Counted from the first letter of the stretch, positions 12,890 to 21,065 are shown. The stretch: 23,480 bases of DNA from WAPX01 sp964622075 (GCA_964622075.1 CAZUMR010000072.1:1-23480); one strand, 5' to 3'. Numbers and translations are program-made. The notes: generated by a model from the sequence alone, not told the origin.

Positions 12890-14329
12890 CTAACTCCTCA
12901 AATCCGTGTATATCCCGAAATCGAGTTCTTCATCCTGCACGTAACTCTTTCCAAGCTTATAGGCTATTTCGGCTTTTTTAAGTTCTCTACCAAGATAAGC
13001 AGCGTGATCAAGCCTTGAAACGAGACCCATTTTTATTGCCGTTTTCACTATACTCTCAGCATCACCCTTTATGGCCACACCGCTTTCATGTACGGCAACA
13101 ACCCCGTCCTTCTCCAGACCTATCCTGAAGTCACCTTTTGGATCCCTTACAAAAGCTCCACTTTCAGCATTAACGATCTCTCTGTAATTCAAATCCGTAC
13201 TTTTCCGGGTTTTTTCTTTTAAAACAAGTAAATTAAACCCTAAATCTTTTGGAAAGCTTTTTCTGAGCTTTGCCGCTCTCGCCATGTACGCAGCCACTCT
13301 CGCTTCCATAACGCTTCCCCTTGTCTTGTTGCTCGCCTCAGTCGTGAATATAGCGTTGGCTCCAATTTCCTCAGCTATAAAGGCAAGCAGCCCGTTAATT
13401 CCAACCGAGTCAACATCGCAGAGTTCAGTAACGTTCCCGGCCCCAAAGAGCAGAGGTGTTTTCTCGTCTCTCCTCCTGTATTCGGCGTACCTCTCAACGG
13501 AAGAGTAGAAAGATAGTGGAGAGTCAAGTATGCAATCCGCAATTACATTTTTGCCTTTCTTTCTTGCAAGATTAACAATTCCAAGCAGCTCATCAACGTT
13601 TCTGCTGACAATGACCACTGCCTGATTCTCTATTCTGTCAAGAGCTTTCAGGTTCTCCTTTCCCACACTCATTACCATGTGAACGCCCGCTTTAACACTC
13701 CTCTCAATTATCTTTACGTCAAAAGTGTCCACACTTACAGAATCAAAGCAATCGAGAACTGTTTTTACAGCTTTCAGAGCCCTATCTGCATCGCATCCAA
13801 CCGGAATTCCGACATCTATAACGTCCGCACTTTTTGAATAGTACTCCACCCACTCAACAAGCTCGTCTCTATCCATTTCTGGAGCGTCAACTATCTCCGC
13901 AACAACCTTGAGTCTGCCCTCTCCAATTACAGTTTTCCCAACTTCCACTGCGTACTCCACACCGCTTCTATCTTTTTCAACGAGTTCAAGTATCTCCTCT
14001 GCCATAATCGACCTCAGAAGTTTGCATGCAGGTATCTCATGAGATAGCTCAATCCTGTCGATGTTTTTCAGAACTGCCGGCAGATCTGCAGCGTGAATGC
14101 TTCCAAGTCTTACCCTGACTCCCGTCTCTTCCTCCACCCTTTTCCAGTTTCCTCTGGCGTTTCCCGGGAGTAAAACCAGATCGTAGCCACCTATATCCGG
14201 AAGTTTTTCTGGCGTTAAAAATGCCGCTACCTCCACATCTGCAACAAACACATCCACATTATCGAAATTTTCAACTACCTTTTTCACCTCTTCCGCTGCA
14301 AGCTTTCCCGTTACAACAAGGATCTTCAT
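12890..14329 (-). CDS. Dihydropteroate synthase-like protein (TIGR00284/DUF6513 type)
   Basis: A 479-residue protein. The N-terminal 150 residues are an extra alpha/beta domain (MKILVVTGKLAAEEVKKVV, YDLVLLPGNARGNWKRVEE). The middle is a DHPS-like TIM barrel: ADVIDVGIPVGCD (about 187-199), SVSVDTFD, NVIADCILDSP, LFGAGNVTELCDVDS and TEASNKTRGSVMEARVA. It ends with a short alpha/beta domain. Family members occur in methanogens and Archaeoglobi, which make tetrahydromethanopterin. A role in joining the pterin to the ribofuranosyl-aminobenzene moiety has been proposed for archaeal DHPS homologues, and I infer the same here with moderate confidence. Its ATG overlaps the pyrH stop as ATGA, so the two are translationally coupled. 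Confidence 0.85.
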   Translation of the reverse strand: MKILVVTGKLAAEEVKKVVENFDNVDVFVADVEVAAFLTPEKLPDIGGYDLVLLPGNARGNWKRVEEETGVRVRLGSIHAADLPAVLKNIDRIELSHEIPACKLLRSIMAEEILELVEKDRSGVEYAVEVGKTVIGEGRLKVVAEIVDAPEMDRDELVEWVEYYSKSADVIDVGIPVGCDADRALKAVKTVLDCFDSVSVDTFDVKIIERSVKAGVHMVMSVGKENLKALDRIENQAVVIVSRNVDELLGIVNLARKKGKNVIADCILDSPLSFYSSVERYAEYRRRDEKTPLLFGAGNVTELCDVDSVGINGLLAFIAEEIGANAIFTTEASNKTRGSVMEARVAAYMARAAKLRKSFPKDLGFNLLVLKEKTRKSTDLNYREIVNAESGAFVRDPKGDFRIGLEKDGVVAVHESGVAIKGDAESIVKTAIKMGLVSRLDHAAYLGRELKKAEIAYKLGKSYVQDEELDFGIYTDLRS

Positions 14330-15015
14330 GGCTCCACTACAGTCCCGGCCTCACCTATTTCACCAGAAACCGCCTTTTCAACGTTTTCCGGAGTTGCGAG
14401 AAATACTATGGCTCTTATTCCGCTCCTCTCAATAACCTTGGCTGCAAGCAAATCAATCACATTGCTGCTCCCTGCCTTTGCTTCTCCTCCAGCAACTATC
14501 CTAACAAGATCACTCGCCTTAATTCTGCTGTACTTCTTCGCATCCGGATTTACCCTTGGATCTTCCTCGTAAACACCATCAACGTTTGTCGCATTCAAAA
14601 GCATATCAGCTTTAACGAATTCTGCAAGCAGAGCTGAGGTGGCATCTGTCGTATGCCCGGGAAATGTGCCACCCATGACGACAATCCTATAGCTATTCGA
14701 TAATTCCAGTGCCCTCTCAAAATTTTCAGGAACCTCTTTTGAGACATCGCAACCCTCAGCAAGTAAAGCTGCAATCAGAATTCTTGCATTCAGCCTTGTG
14801 ACCTCTATTCCAGCCATATCGCAGAAGGTATTGTCGGCGTTAAATTTTCTGAGAGCTGAAATGTATTCCCTTGCAACCTTACCACCACCTGTTACGACGA
14901 AAAGCCTGTGTTTTTCAGACAGTCTTTTCAAGACTCTGGCAAAATCCTCGACCCTTCTGCATTCAGGAAAATCCTCAACGAGTACTGAACCTCCAAGTGA
15001 TAGAACCAGCCTCAT
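14326..15015 (-). CDS. pyrH: Uridylate kinase (archaeal UMP kinase)
   Basis: Phosphorylates UMP to UDP in pyrimidine nucleotide synthesis; an amino-acid-kinase fold that forms hexamers. The start is ATG 15015, behind an excellent GGTGATC Shine-Dalgarno, which gives 229 residues, the usual archaeal length. The longer frame to 15066 would begin at a non-ATG codon and overlap the upstream gene. Motifs: MRLVLSLGGSVL (phosphate loop, residues 1-12), VVTGGGKVAREYI, VVMGGTFPGHTTDATSALLAE, LNATNVDGVYEEDPR. It is the middle gene of a three-gene minus-strand run, 47 bp after the AI-2E-type permease gene and overlapping the DHPS-like gene by 4 bp. Confidence 0.95.
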   Translation of the reverse strand: MRLVLSLGGSVLVEDFPECRRVEDFARVLKRLSEKHRLFVVTGGGKVAREYISALRKFNADNTFCDMAGIEVTRLNARILIAALLAEGCDVSKEVPENFERALELSNSYRIVVMGGTFPGHTTDATSALLAEFVKADMLLNATNVDGVYEEDPRVNPDAKKYSRIKASDLVRIVAGGEAKAGSSNVIDLLAAKVIERSGIRAIVFLATPENVEKAVSGEIGEAGTVVEP

Positions 15016-15062
15016 GCAGATCACCTCTATGGACCTTTTTCCATTTTTTAACCTTTGCAGGC

Positions 15063-16094
15063 TCATCGATTTTTCTTAATTTCTCCCACTGATTGGTTAA
15101 AAAGGAACGGATGAATCGCACTCAAAATGGCTACGAGTGTTGGAGCGGCAAAGAATCCAAAAGCTCCACCATAGATCGCTCCACCGATAAAGGCAAGTAA
15201 AAGCAGCACCGGATGGATTCTGCTTGCATAACCCACAAACTGTGGTCTGAGGAGCAATTCTGGGAGTATGTAGAAGAAGATGACACCAGTAGTAAAGAAC
15301 CAGATGGCCAATGTCAGATTTACAGTTGCGAGGTACATGGAAACGGGAACTATAACCATCCATTCCGCAAATACGGGTATCAAAGCAGCAAGAAACATTA
15401 AACCACTGAGCATTGGAACGTAGGGAACGTGAAAGATCAGGAAATACGGTATGCTGACAATTCCGACGAGAACTGCAAAAGCAAAGTTACCAAACCAGAG
15501 AGAAACTAAGGTCTCATCTACTGCCCGGAACATCTCCTTAACTGCATTTTTCTCCTCCTCCGGCACAAGAGAACAAACTGTGGACAGAGCGGCTCTCTCG
15601 AACCTGTCCCCATCTACAAGAGAGTAAAAGCACACAACAGCTGAAACGAAAAAGTTCAGGATAAAGTAAACAGCTTTTACTGTATAGTTTACGGCTGAGA
15701 CTTTAATTGCGTTCCTGAAAGCACTCTCCACGGCCGGTATGCTTGAAACAACATAATCCACATACTTTTCCGGGACTTTCGCATTTCTGAGCACTTTAAC
15801 AAGAGTTTCCTCGAACTGCTTCTGGTGAGTTAAAAAGTATATCATCTGGTTCAGTCCCTGAAAAACTCCGTAAAACATCAGAAATGCAATGGGCAGAATT
15901 ATCAGCATGGTGGAGATAAAGCTTGATGCCGTTTTTCCAGTCCTTTTTTCCAGACGATTTCTTACTGGTTTGGCGACGTAAGCAAAAACAACCCCCATTA
16001 TTATTCCGTCTGCAAGGGGAGAAAAGTATAGCAACACAATAAAAGATATAATCAAAAATATAAAAAATTTATACCTCACAAAACTTTTGAGCAC
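15063..16094 (-). CDS. AI-2E/PerM-family membrane permease
   Basis: A 343-residue polytopic protein with seven or eight hydrophobic segments. Paired helices at the N-terminus (FLIISFIVLLYFSPLADGII, then a segment after GKTASSFISTMLIILP) are followed by a soluble stretch of about 60 residues (90-150). The C-terminal bundle has LIPVFAEWMVIVPVS and the family ending LRPQFVGYASRIHPVLLLLAFIGG. The 'AI-2 exporter' label comes from one E. coli member; other members act as Na+/H+ antiporters or have unknown substrates. Autoinducer-2 transport should not be assumed in an archaeon. The start is GTG 16094, exactly 25 bp from a TATA box. It is the first gene of the run with pyrH and the DHPS-like gene. 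Confidence 0.85.
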   Translation of the reverse strand: MLKSFVRYKFFIFLIISFIVLLYFSPLADGIIMGVVFAYVAKPVRNRLEKRTGKTASSFISTMLIILPIAFLMFYGVFQGLNQMIYFLTHQKQFEETLVKVLRNAKVPEKYVDYVVSSIPAVESAFRNAIKVSAVNYTVKAVYFILNFFVSAVVCFYSLVDGDRFERAALSTVCSLVPEEEKNAVKEMFRAVDETLVSLWFGNFAFAVLVGIVSIPYFLIFHVPYVPMLSGLMFLAALIPVFAEWMVIVPVSMYLATVNLTLAIWFFTTGVIFFYILPELLLRPQFVGYASRIHPVLLLLAFIGGAIYGGAFGFFAAPTLVAILSAIHPFLFNQSVGEIKKNR

Positions 16095-16115
16095 CTTCTC
16101 AACCTTTTATCTTAG

Positions 16116-16122
16116 CTTTATA
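16116..16122 (-). promoter_or_regulatory. TATA box of the AI-2E permease/pyrH operon
   Basis: TATAAAG on the minus strand, 25 bp from GTG 16094 (leaderless). It lies in a 13-nt sequence, TGTGAGGTATAAA (16129-16117), that recurs 49 bp downstream at 16080-16068, inside codons 5-9 of the gene. Confidence 0.5.
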
Positions 16123-16143
16123 CCTCACAGCCTTCTTCTTTCA

Positions 16144-16175
16144 GTTTCATCTGATTTCGGTTTCATCTGATCTTA
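16144..16175 (+). repeat. 16-bp tandem duplication between operons
   Basis: GTTTCATCTGATTTCG (16144-16159) is followed directly by GTTTCATCTGATCTTA (16160-16175), 13 of 16 identical. It lies between the actin-like gene and the permease operon promoter. Confidence 0.6.
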
Positions 16176-16184
16176 TCTGGACTT

Positions 16185-17162
16185 TTAACTCTCCCTTGTC
16201 TTCGCTGCTATGAGGCAACCTCTTGCCACGCTGAAGAGCGGATCTCTCGCCACCCTGATTTCAGATACGTTAACGGGCAATCCTATCTCAGTCAGCCTCT
16301 CCTCGAAAAGCGATTTAAAGCCCCTCGGTTTTGATGTACCTCCCGCAAGCACAACCGGGAATTCAACTGCGGGTGGAGTTACCTCTGCCAGCTTTCTTGC
16401 AAGGGTCTCGACTATGCTCGAGATAAGCTGATCGTAGTAAATTGCCAGAGCTCCTTCAACGCTACCGAGCTCTACTTCCTTCCTCAGCTCAAATCCACTC
16501 TCCTTTATTGCGCAGACCTGTTCTCTTGACATTCCGGTAGCTTTTGCAACGTTCTCGTCTATCCAGTCTCCACCCTTGGCTATGCTGAATGAAACAATTG
16601 GCGCGGCAAAGTACGCAGCTGTAACGTTCGTCATTCCTGCTCCAAAGCTGACACCGATTCCTGTAAAGCTTGTATCCGCAAGCTCGGAGTAAACCACAGC
16701 AAGACCCTCATCTATTACGTAGGGCGTGTAGCCGATCTTCTTTATCAGTGCCTCCATCGTTTTTCTGTGGTAGAGCACTTCTATGTCGGAGTCTATTGGC
16801 TTTGCCGGAGAGGATATGCATACTGTTTCTCCCGCATACTCTGGAGAGCCAAGAACTTTTTCAATCAGGAGTTTTATTATCGGTATTGCCTCCTTTTCCT
16901 CCGGGCTGAGGACTCCGGACTTCATCGGTCTCCTCGTACTCTTCTTGAAGACAGTTGCAAACCTTAATGCATCATCACCGAGTACATATATCTTGTTCCC
17001 CTTTATAACGTAGGCAACCCTTGCATTGTCAAGCATCATTTTTGTCATTTCGTTGTAGTCAAGCTCAAGGAAGGCATTTCTCTGCTGCACGAAAACTATC
17101 TCGTCTCCTTCCATTTCGGAACATATTATGTTCATGGTTCCTACATCAAGCCCCTTCGACAT
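16185..17162 (-). CDS. Archaeal actin/MreB-like ATPase
   Basis: A 325-residue actin-fold protein. ATG 17162 is chosen because GGAGGTG lies 6 nt upstream; the longer frame from 17177 would start inside that Shine-Dalgarno. Nucleotide-binding blocks: phosphate-1 GLDVGTMN (residues 4-11), phosphate-2 GIGVSFGAGMTN (168-179, with Ser in place of the usual Asp), connect-type GGDWIDENVAKATG (197-210) and adenosine motif VVLAGGTSKPRGF (270-282). The length and these blocks recall the haloarchaeal cytoskeletal protein salactin and proteins annotated 'rod shape-determining'. That identification is from memory. It immediately follows a membrane protein gene (stop and Shine-Dalgarno nearly touch), suggesting a filament with a membrane partner. 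Confidence 0.8.
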   Translation of the reverse strand: MSKGLDVGTMNIICSEMEGDEIVFVQQRNAFLELDYNEMTKMMLDNARVAYVIKGNKIYVLGDDALRFATVFKKSTRRPMKSGVLSPEEKEAIPIIKLLIEKVLGSPEYAGETVCISSPAKPIDSDIEVLYHRKTMEALIKKIGYTPYVIDEGLAVVYSELADTSFTGIGVSFGAGMTNVTAAYFAAPIVSFSIAKGGDWIDENVAKATGMSREQVCAIKESGFELRKEVELGSVEGALAIYYDQLISSIVETLARKLAEVTPPAVEFPVVLAGGTSKPRGFKSLFEERLTEIGLPVNVSEIRVARDPLFSVARGCLIAAKTRES

Positions 17163-17177
17163 CGAAAACACCTCCAA

Positions 17178-17951
17178 TTAACTGAGACCCTTACCAGCAG
17201 GACTTTCACCTTTAATCTTGCTCTCCTCTATCATCTTGAGAACTCTCGCAGCGTCGTTAACTTCGCCAACTTCCCTCTTCTTAACTCTCTTCCCACCCTC
17301 TCTCAGTTTCCTCAGCTCTTCCGCCTCCGGGACATTGTCCTTAACCCTGACAACATTCCCCCTGTAATTGCTGTCCTTGAGGGCTGATCCAACTTCAAAG
17401 TCAACTTTCGGTTCGATTATCTCAATGTCAAGAAGCTTATCCAAGTCTGGCTCAATTAACTTGGCCTCTTCAATTTCAATTTCCTTCTCAATCTCTTTCT
17501 TCAGCTTCTTCTTCTCAGCGTAAGTTGTTGGAGCCTCTTTCTTTATCTCAATTCCCGGAGCTTTTTCAAGCAGTCTGAGAACTGCCTCGGCAAAAGAGCT
17601 GCTGAAGAAAAGGACGAGGCCGATAGCGTAAAGGACGGCAACGTAAACGACCTGTGGATAGTACCAGTATTTTGGATACATCAGCACAAAGAGAACGACG
17701 GCGAGAGTTGTCAGAGTAAATGCCGCTATAGTGGCAGGTCTGTAACGTTTAAATCCGTACATGGCATTTACGCCATACAGGGCCATTGGAATTGCAATGC
17801 CAATTATCACAAACGTTATCTCAATCTGCACAGGATTGGAGTACCTGTTCAGCTGAAAAATCGCTATCAGTGAGAGACCTACAAGTATCAGAAAAACTCC
17901 AGCAGCGAAAATCAGTGAAGGCAGATAGTACTCTCTGTCCCGCCGTCCCAT
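17178..17951 (-). CDS. Four-TM membrane protein with charged cytosolic tail (DUF7139-like)
   Basis: A 257-residue protein. Four hydrophobic segments fill residues 10-120: LIFAAGVFLILVGLSLIAIF, ITFVIIGIAIPMALYGV, ATIAAFTLTTLAVVLFVLMY and VVYVAVLYAIGLVLFF. The second half is a highly charged tail, with a Lys/Glu-rich probable coiled coil at 145-165 (KKKLKKEIEKEIEIEEAK), an acidic-aliphatic stretch, and a basic GGKRVKKREV element. This matches my recollection of DUF7139, found in Euryarchaeota, with moderate certainty. Its stop lies 15 bp before the start of the actin-like gene, so the two are an operon. A plausible role is a membrane anchor or regulator of that actin homologue. Confidence 0.75.
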   Translation of the reverse strand: MGRRDREYYLPSLIFAAGVFLILVGLSLIAIFQLNRYSNPVQIEITFVIIGIAIPMALYGVNAMYGFKRYRPATIAAFTLTTLAVVLFVLMYPKYWYYPQVVYVAVLYAIGLVLFFSSSFAEAVLRLLEKAPGIEIKKEAPTTYAEKKKLKKEIEKEIEIEEAKLIEPDLDKLLDIEIIEPKVDFEVGSALKDSNYRGNVVRVKDNVPEAEELRKLREGGKRVKKREVGEVNDAARVLKMIEESKIKGESPAGKGLS

Positions 17952-17973
17952 TACGAGTTGCTCGCAGAAAAAG

Positions 17974-17982
17974 GATATAAAA
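17974..17982 (-). promoter_or_regulatory. TATA box of the DUF7139/actin-like operon
   Basis: TTTTATATC on the minus strand, centred about 27 bp before ATG 17951; no Shine-Dalgarno is present, so the transcript is probably leaderless. Confidence 0.5.
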
Positions 17983-18070
17983 CTATCGCTTTAACGTTTA
18001 CTGTGATAATTTTCTACGCATTCGGATTTTCCTTTACATCTTACAACCTGCATCACAGTTAGCATTCTTT

Positions 18071-18796
18071 TTACTCTCCCTTTTCATGTTCTTCATACTT
18101 CCGGTATTCCTCAACCGCTTTCTCCCACTCCTCGTCGCTTAAAAGCGGATCCTTGACACCGTTGAGGAGGAAAGCTTCGGTTCTTTCAAGGCATGTACCG
18201 CATTTAAGGCAGGGCCTTTCCCCTCCCTCGTAGCAGCTCCATGTAAGCTCGTAAGGAACTCCAAGTTTCAGGCCAAGAGAAACGACTTCAGTCTTCGTCA
18301 TGTCAACAAAAGGAGCCTTCAGCTCTACAGGTGTGAAAAGAGTTGCAAGGTATATTGCAGCGTCAAGCGCCTTTACAAACTCCTTCCTGCAGTCGGGGTA
18401 TATGGCATAGTCAGATCTGTGAGCTGCATAATATACCTCACGTTCCCCAAGCTTTACAGCATAACCAGCAGCAATAGATAACATTATCATGTTCCTGTTA
18501 GGTACTACCGTAACTTTCTGCCTTTCGTCTGTATAAAATCCGTGAGGAACTTCATCCTCCCCTGTCAGAGCTCCTGAGGAGATCAGGTGAGAGATTGAGG
18601 ATATATCGACGATTTCGTGCGACACTCTGAAACCTCTGCTCTCAGCTGCCTCCACCACTTTTTTTGCGTGCTGTATCTCCCTGCGGTGTCTCTGTCCGTA
18701 GTCAAATGTAAGAGCGTAAACTCTCTCTCCTCTGGAACAGAGATACCACAGCAGGGTTGTTGAGTCAAGTCCTCCACTGAGTATCATTACTGGCAT
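18071..18796 (-). CDS. queC: 7-cyano-7-deazaguanine (preQ0) synthase
   Basis: Converts 7-carboxy-7-deazaguanine to preQ0 using ATP and ammonia. In archaea preQ0 feeds archaeosine at tRNA position 15. The protein is 241 residues, normal for the family. The PP-loop ATP motif is LSGGLDSTT (6-14), followed by FDYGQRHRREIQHAKKV (31-47). Structural zinc is bound by C188, C196, C199 and C202 (CYEGGERPCLKCGTC). NRNMIMLSIAAGYA (100-113) is also conserved. No other deazaguanine gene (queD, queE, tgtA or a dpd DNA-modification gene) is in the window, so tRNA rather than DNA modification is the default reading. It is monocistronic with its own TATA box. Confidence 0.95.
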   Translation of the reverse strand: MPVMILSGGLDSTTLLWYLCSRGERVYALTFDYGQRHRREIQHAKKVVEAAESRGFRVSHEIVDISSISHLISSGALTGEDEVPHGFYTDERQKVTVVPNRNMIMLSIAAGYAVKLGEREVYYAAHRSDYAIYPDCRKEFVKALDAAIYLATLFTPVELKAPFVDMTKTEVVSLGLKLGVPYELTWSCYEGGERPCLKCGTCLERTEAFLLNGVKDPLLSDEEWEKAVEEYRKYEEHEKGE

Positions 18797-18819
18797 AGTC
18801 TAAGGCTTCAGGATAACGG

Positions 18820-18827
18820 TATTATAG
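18820..18827 (-). promoter_or_regulatory. TATA box of queC
   Basis: CTATAATA on the minus strand, centred about 28 bp upstream of ATG 18796, again fitting leaderless transcription. Confidence 0.4.
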
Positions 18828-18864
18828 TTTTCTAAGAATCTCGAATGGTCCGTTATTTGCATGC

Positions 18865-18890
18865 TTATCAGGCGAGATTATCAAGCGAGA
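18865..18890 (+). repeat. 13-bp tandem duplication between metG and queC
   Basis: TTATCAGGCGAGA (18865-18877) directly abuts TTATCAAGCGAGA (18878-18890), 12 of 13 identical. It lies just downstream of the metG stop. Confidence 0.7.
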
Positions 18891-18910
18891 CCATAAAAAA
18901 ATCTAAAAAA

Positions 18911-20950
18911 TCACCTGACCCTGCTGCCAGCAGGGACTTCTTTTTCCGGCACAAGCAGCACAGCCTTTCCGTCAACATCCGCTGCCAGCAGCATTCCCTG
19001 ACTTTCAACTCCCATCAGCTTTGCCGGTTTCATGTTAACAAGAACGACCACAGACTTGCCAGCAAGCTCTTCAGGCCTGTAAGTTTCGGCAATCCCTGCG
19101 ACAATCTGTCTGACTTCGTCACCAATGTCAACTTCAAGCCTTATCAGCTTCTTGCTCTTCTTTATCCTCTCAGCCCTGACGATTTTGCCAATTCTTATGT
19201 CCATCTTCTTGAATTCATCTATCGTAACGTAACCGCTCTCCTCCTTCTTTTTATCCGACATCTCGGCTTTCCTTATTCTTTCTATCATTATCCTCTCCAT
19301 TTCCTCAATTTTCTCCTCCTCAATTTTCCTGAATGGCAGCTTTGGCTTCCTGCTTACAACGACCTTTTCCTTCTTCAAACAGTCATCCAGTCTGAAAGAA
19401 TTCAGGTTTATCGTCTCGGCCATTTCCTTCATTGAGAATGGCAGAACTGGATAGGAGAGAATTACAAGTGCCTTGACCAGATGCAGACAGTTAGCAAGAA
19501 TTTCTGCACACCTCTTCCTGTCCTCCTTGACGAGCTCCCATGGCTTATTATTCTGGAAGTAGTTGTTTCCAAAGTTTGCAAGCTCCATAAAGGAGTCGCT
19601 CACTTCCTTGAACTCCCAGTTCTCAAGAGAGCTGACTATCTCATCTCTTGCCCTTCTAACAGCCTCCGACACATCCCCCTCTATTTCAAAGCTGTCAAAA
19701 TCGAGCTCGCTCCACACATCTCCCTTATAGTTCTTCCAGACGAAGTGCAGAACTCTGTATATAAAGTTACCAAGGTTTGCTATCAGTTCATTGTTCACCT
19801 TGTCCATGAAAACCTTCCAGGAGAAGTTCAGATCTTTCTGATGTGAGGTGTAGTTCACTATGTAGTATCTCAGGTAGTCCGGATTAAATCCGGCCTTTAA
19901 GTAATCGTCCTCCACCCACACGACGTAACCTCTCGACTTGGAGAACGTCTTGCCTTCTACCTTGACCATTCCACTTGCCACAACCGCTGAGGGAAGAGCG
20001 AAGTTTGCTCCCTTAAGCATGGCAGGCCAGAATATGCAGTGGTGATAGACAATATCAAGTCCTATAAAGTGAGTTATGTTTGCCCACCTGATTTCTCCAT
20101 CCTCTCTGAAACCTTCAATCCATATCTTTTTCCAGTCACATCCCTTCTCCTTACAGGCTTCTCTTGTGTAGGATATGTAGCCAATCGGTGCATCAACCCA
20201 GACGTAAACAACAAGATCCTCTCCCGGAAATCTGACGCCCCACTCAAGGTTTCTGGTTATGCACCAGTCCTTCAGCTCCTGTTTGACCCACTGTTTCGCA
20301 TAGTTTAGAGCATTTTCAGTACCCTTAAGCTTTTCAAGGTACTCAAGAAGGAAGTCCTTGAAGGCCGTTAACTTGAAGAAGTAATGTTTCTGCTTTCTGT
20401 ATTCTGCTTTTGCTCCGCATATCTTACATCTTGGCTCCTTTATTTCTCCCGGCTCAAGGTATCTGCCACAACCCTGATCGCACTCATCCCCTCTTGCAAT
20501 TGCACCGCAGTACGGGCAGATTCCTTCCACATACCTGTCAGGCAAAAAGCGTTTGCAGCTGGGGCAGTATGCAAGCTCTATTTCCTTCGAATAAATGTAC
20601 CCGTTCTCTATCAGCCTTTTTACGAATTCCGTTGTCATTTCGTGGTGGTAATCGCTATCGGTTCTTCCAAAGAAATCAAATTCCACACCAACAGCGGAAA
20701 AAACTTTCCTGAAGTGTTCGTGATACCTGTCAACGAGTTCCCTCGGTTTTATTCCCTCCTTCTCGGCGTTAACGACTATGGGCGTGCCATGACAGTCGCT
20801 ACCGCAGATAAAGAGGACATTCTCGCCCATCAGCCTCAGATATCTTACGTAAACATCAGCCGGTATGTACGTTCTCAGGTGACCTATGTGTGCCTTACCG
20901 TTAGCGTACGGCAAACCGCATGTTATCAGCCTGACATCCCTGACATCCAT
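18911..20950 (-). CDS. metG: Methionyl-tRNA synthetase with C-terminal tRNA-binding domain
   Basis: Class I synthetase charging initiator and elongator tRNA-Met. It has 679 residues. The HIGH motif is exact at 21-24 (NGKAHIGHL). The KMSKS loop is the variant TFSKSRG (335-341). The insertion carries four Cys pairs (C129/C132, C145/C148, C157/C161, C175/C178), which fits the double-zinc-knuckle type. The anticodon-binding helices follow (about 370-545). After a Lys/Glu linker (545-570) comes an EMAP/Trbp111-type OB domain from DEFKKMDIRIGKIVRAERI to the end, which binds tRNA and mediates dimerisation. Here it is fused to the synthetase; in some archaea it is a separate protein. It is transcribed divergently from the NAC gene. 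Confidence 0.97.
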   Translation of the reverse strand: MDVRDVRLITCGLPYANGKAHIGHLRTYIPADVYVRYLRLMGENVLFICGSDCHGTPIVVNAEKEGIKPRELVDRYHEHFRKVFSAVGVEFDFFGRTDSDYHHEMTTEFVKRLIENGYIYSKEIELAYCPSCKRFLPDRYVEGICPYCGAIARGDECDQGCGRYLEPGEIKEPRCKICGAKAEYRKQKHYFFKLTAFKDFLLEYLEKLKGTENALNYAKQWVKQELKDWCITRNLEWGVRFPGEDLVVYVWVDAPIGYISYTREACKEKGCDWKKIWIEGFREDGEIRWANITHFIGLDIVYHHCIFWPAMLKGANFALPSAVVASGMVKVEGKTFSKSRGYVVWVEDDYLKAGFNPDYLRYYIVNYTSHQKDLNFSWKVFMDKVNNELIANLGNFIYRVLHFVWKNYKGDVWSELDFDSFEIEGDVSEAVRRARDEIVSSLENWEFKEVSDSFMELANFGNNYFQNNKPWELVKEDRKRCAEILANCLHLVKALVILSYPVLPFSMKEMAETINLNSFRLDDCLKKEKVVVSRKPKLPFRKIEEEKIEEMERIMIERIRKAEMSDKKKEESGYVTIDEFKKMDIRIGKIVRAERIKKSKKLIRLEVDIGDEVRQIVAGIAETYRPEELAGKSVVVLVNMKPAKLMGVESQGMLLAADVDGKAVLLVPEKEVPAGSRVR

Positions 20951-20970
20951 GGCACGAGAGGTGCTGAAAG

Positions 20971-20979
20971 GTTATATAG
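20971..20979 (-). promoter_or_regulatory. TATA box of metG
   Basis: CTATATAAC on the minus strand, centred 25 bp from ATG 20950 (leaderless). The upstream flank is made of stacked tandem duplications (20978-21132). Confidence 0.55.
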
Positions 20980-21007
20980 ATTCTACTGCTCAAGATTCTA
21001 CTGCTTA
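20978..21007 (+). repeat. 15-bp tandem duplication, metG/NAC divergent spacer
   Basis: AGATTCTACTGCTCA (20978-20992) abuts AGATTCTACTGCTTA (20993-21007), 14 of 15 identical. It is the first of four consecutive duplications in this spacer. Confidence 0.8.
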
Positions 21008-21029
21008 CCAGACTGGCAGCTGTCTGTTG

Positions 21030-21055
21030 TCGATTGCTGGTATCGATTGCTGGTA
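21030..21055 (+). repeat. Perfect 13-bp tandem duplication, metG/NAC spacer
   Basis: TCGATTGCTGGTA occurs twice, head to tail and identical (21030-21042 and 21043-21055). Confidence 0.85.
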
Positions 21056-21065
21056 AGTTGAGTAA

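Noticed and set aside
15066..15066. Upstream start for pyrH
   Set aside because: ATG 15015 has a near-perfect GGTGATC site and gives the conserved MRLVLSLGGS start.
18071..18796. queC as part of a deazaguanine DNA-modification (dpd) island
   Set aside because: No dpd genes or tgt-like DNA transferase nearby; the gene is 7 kb from the accessory island and has core-like composition.
18845..19435. 196-codon plus-strand frame opposite metG
   Set aside because: It is antisense to the OB-domain part of metG; composition is typical of a shadow frame.
20384..21061. 225-codon plus-strand frame spanning the metG start and spacer
   Set aside because: It is antisense to the conserved HIGH and zinc regions of metG and runs into tandem repeats.
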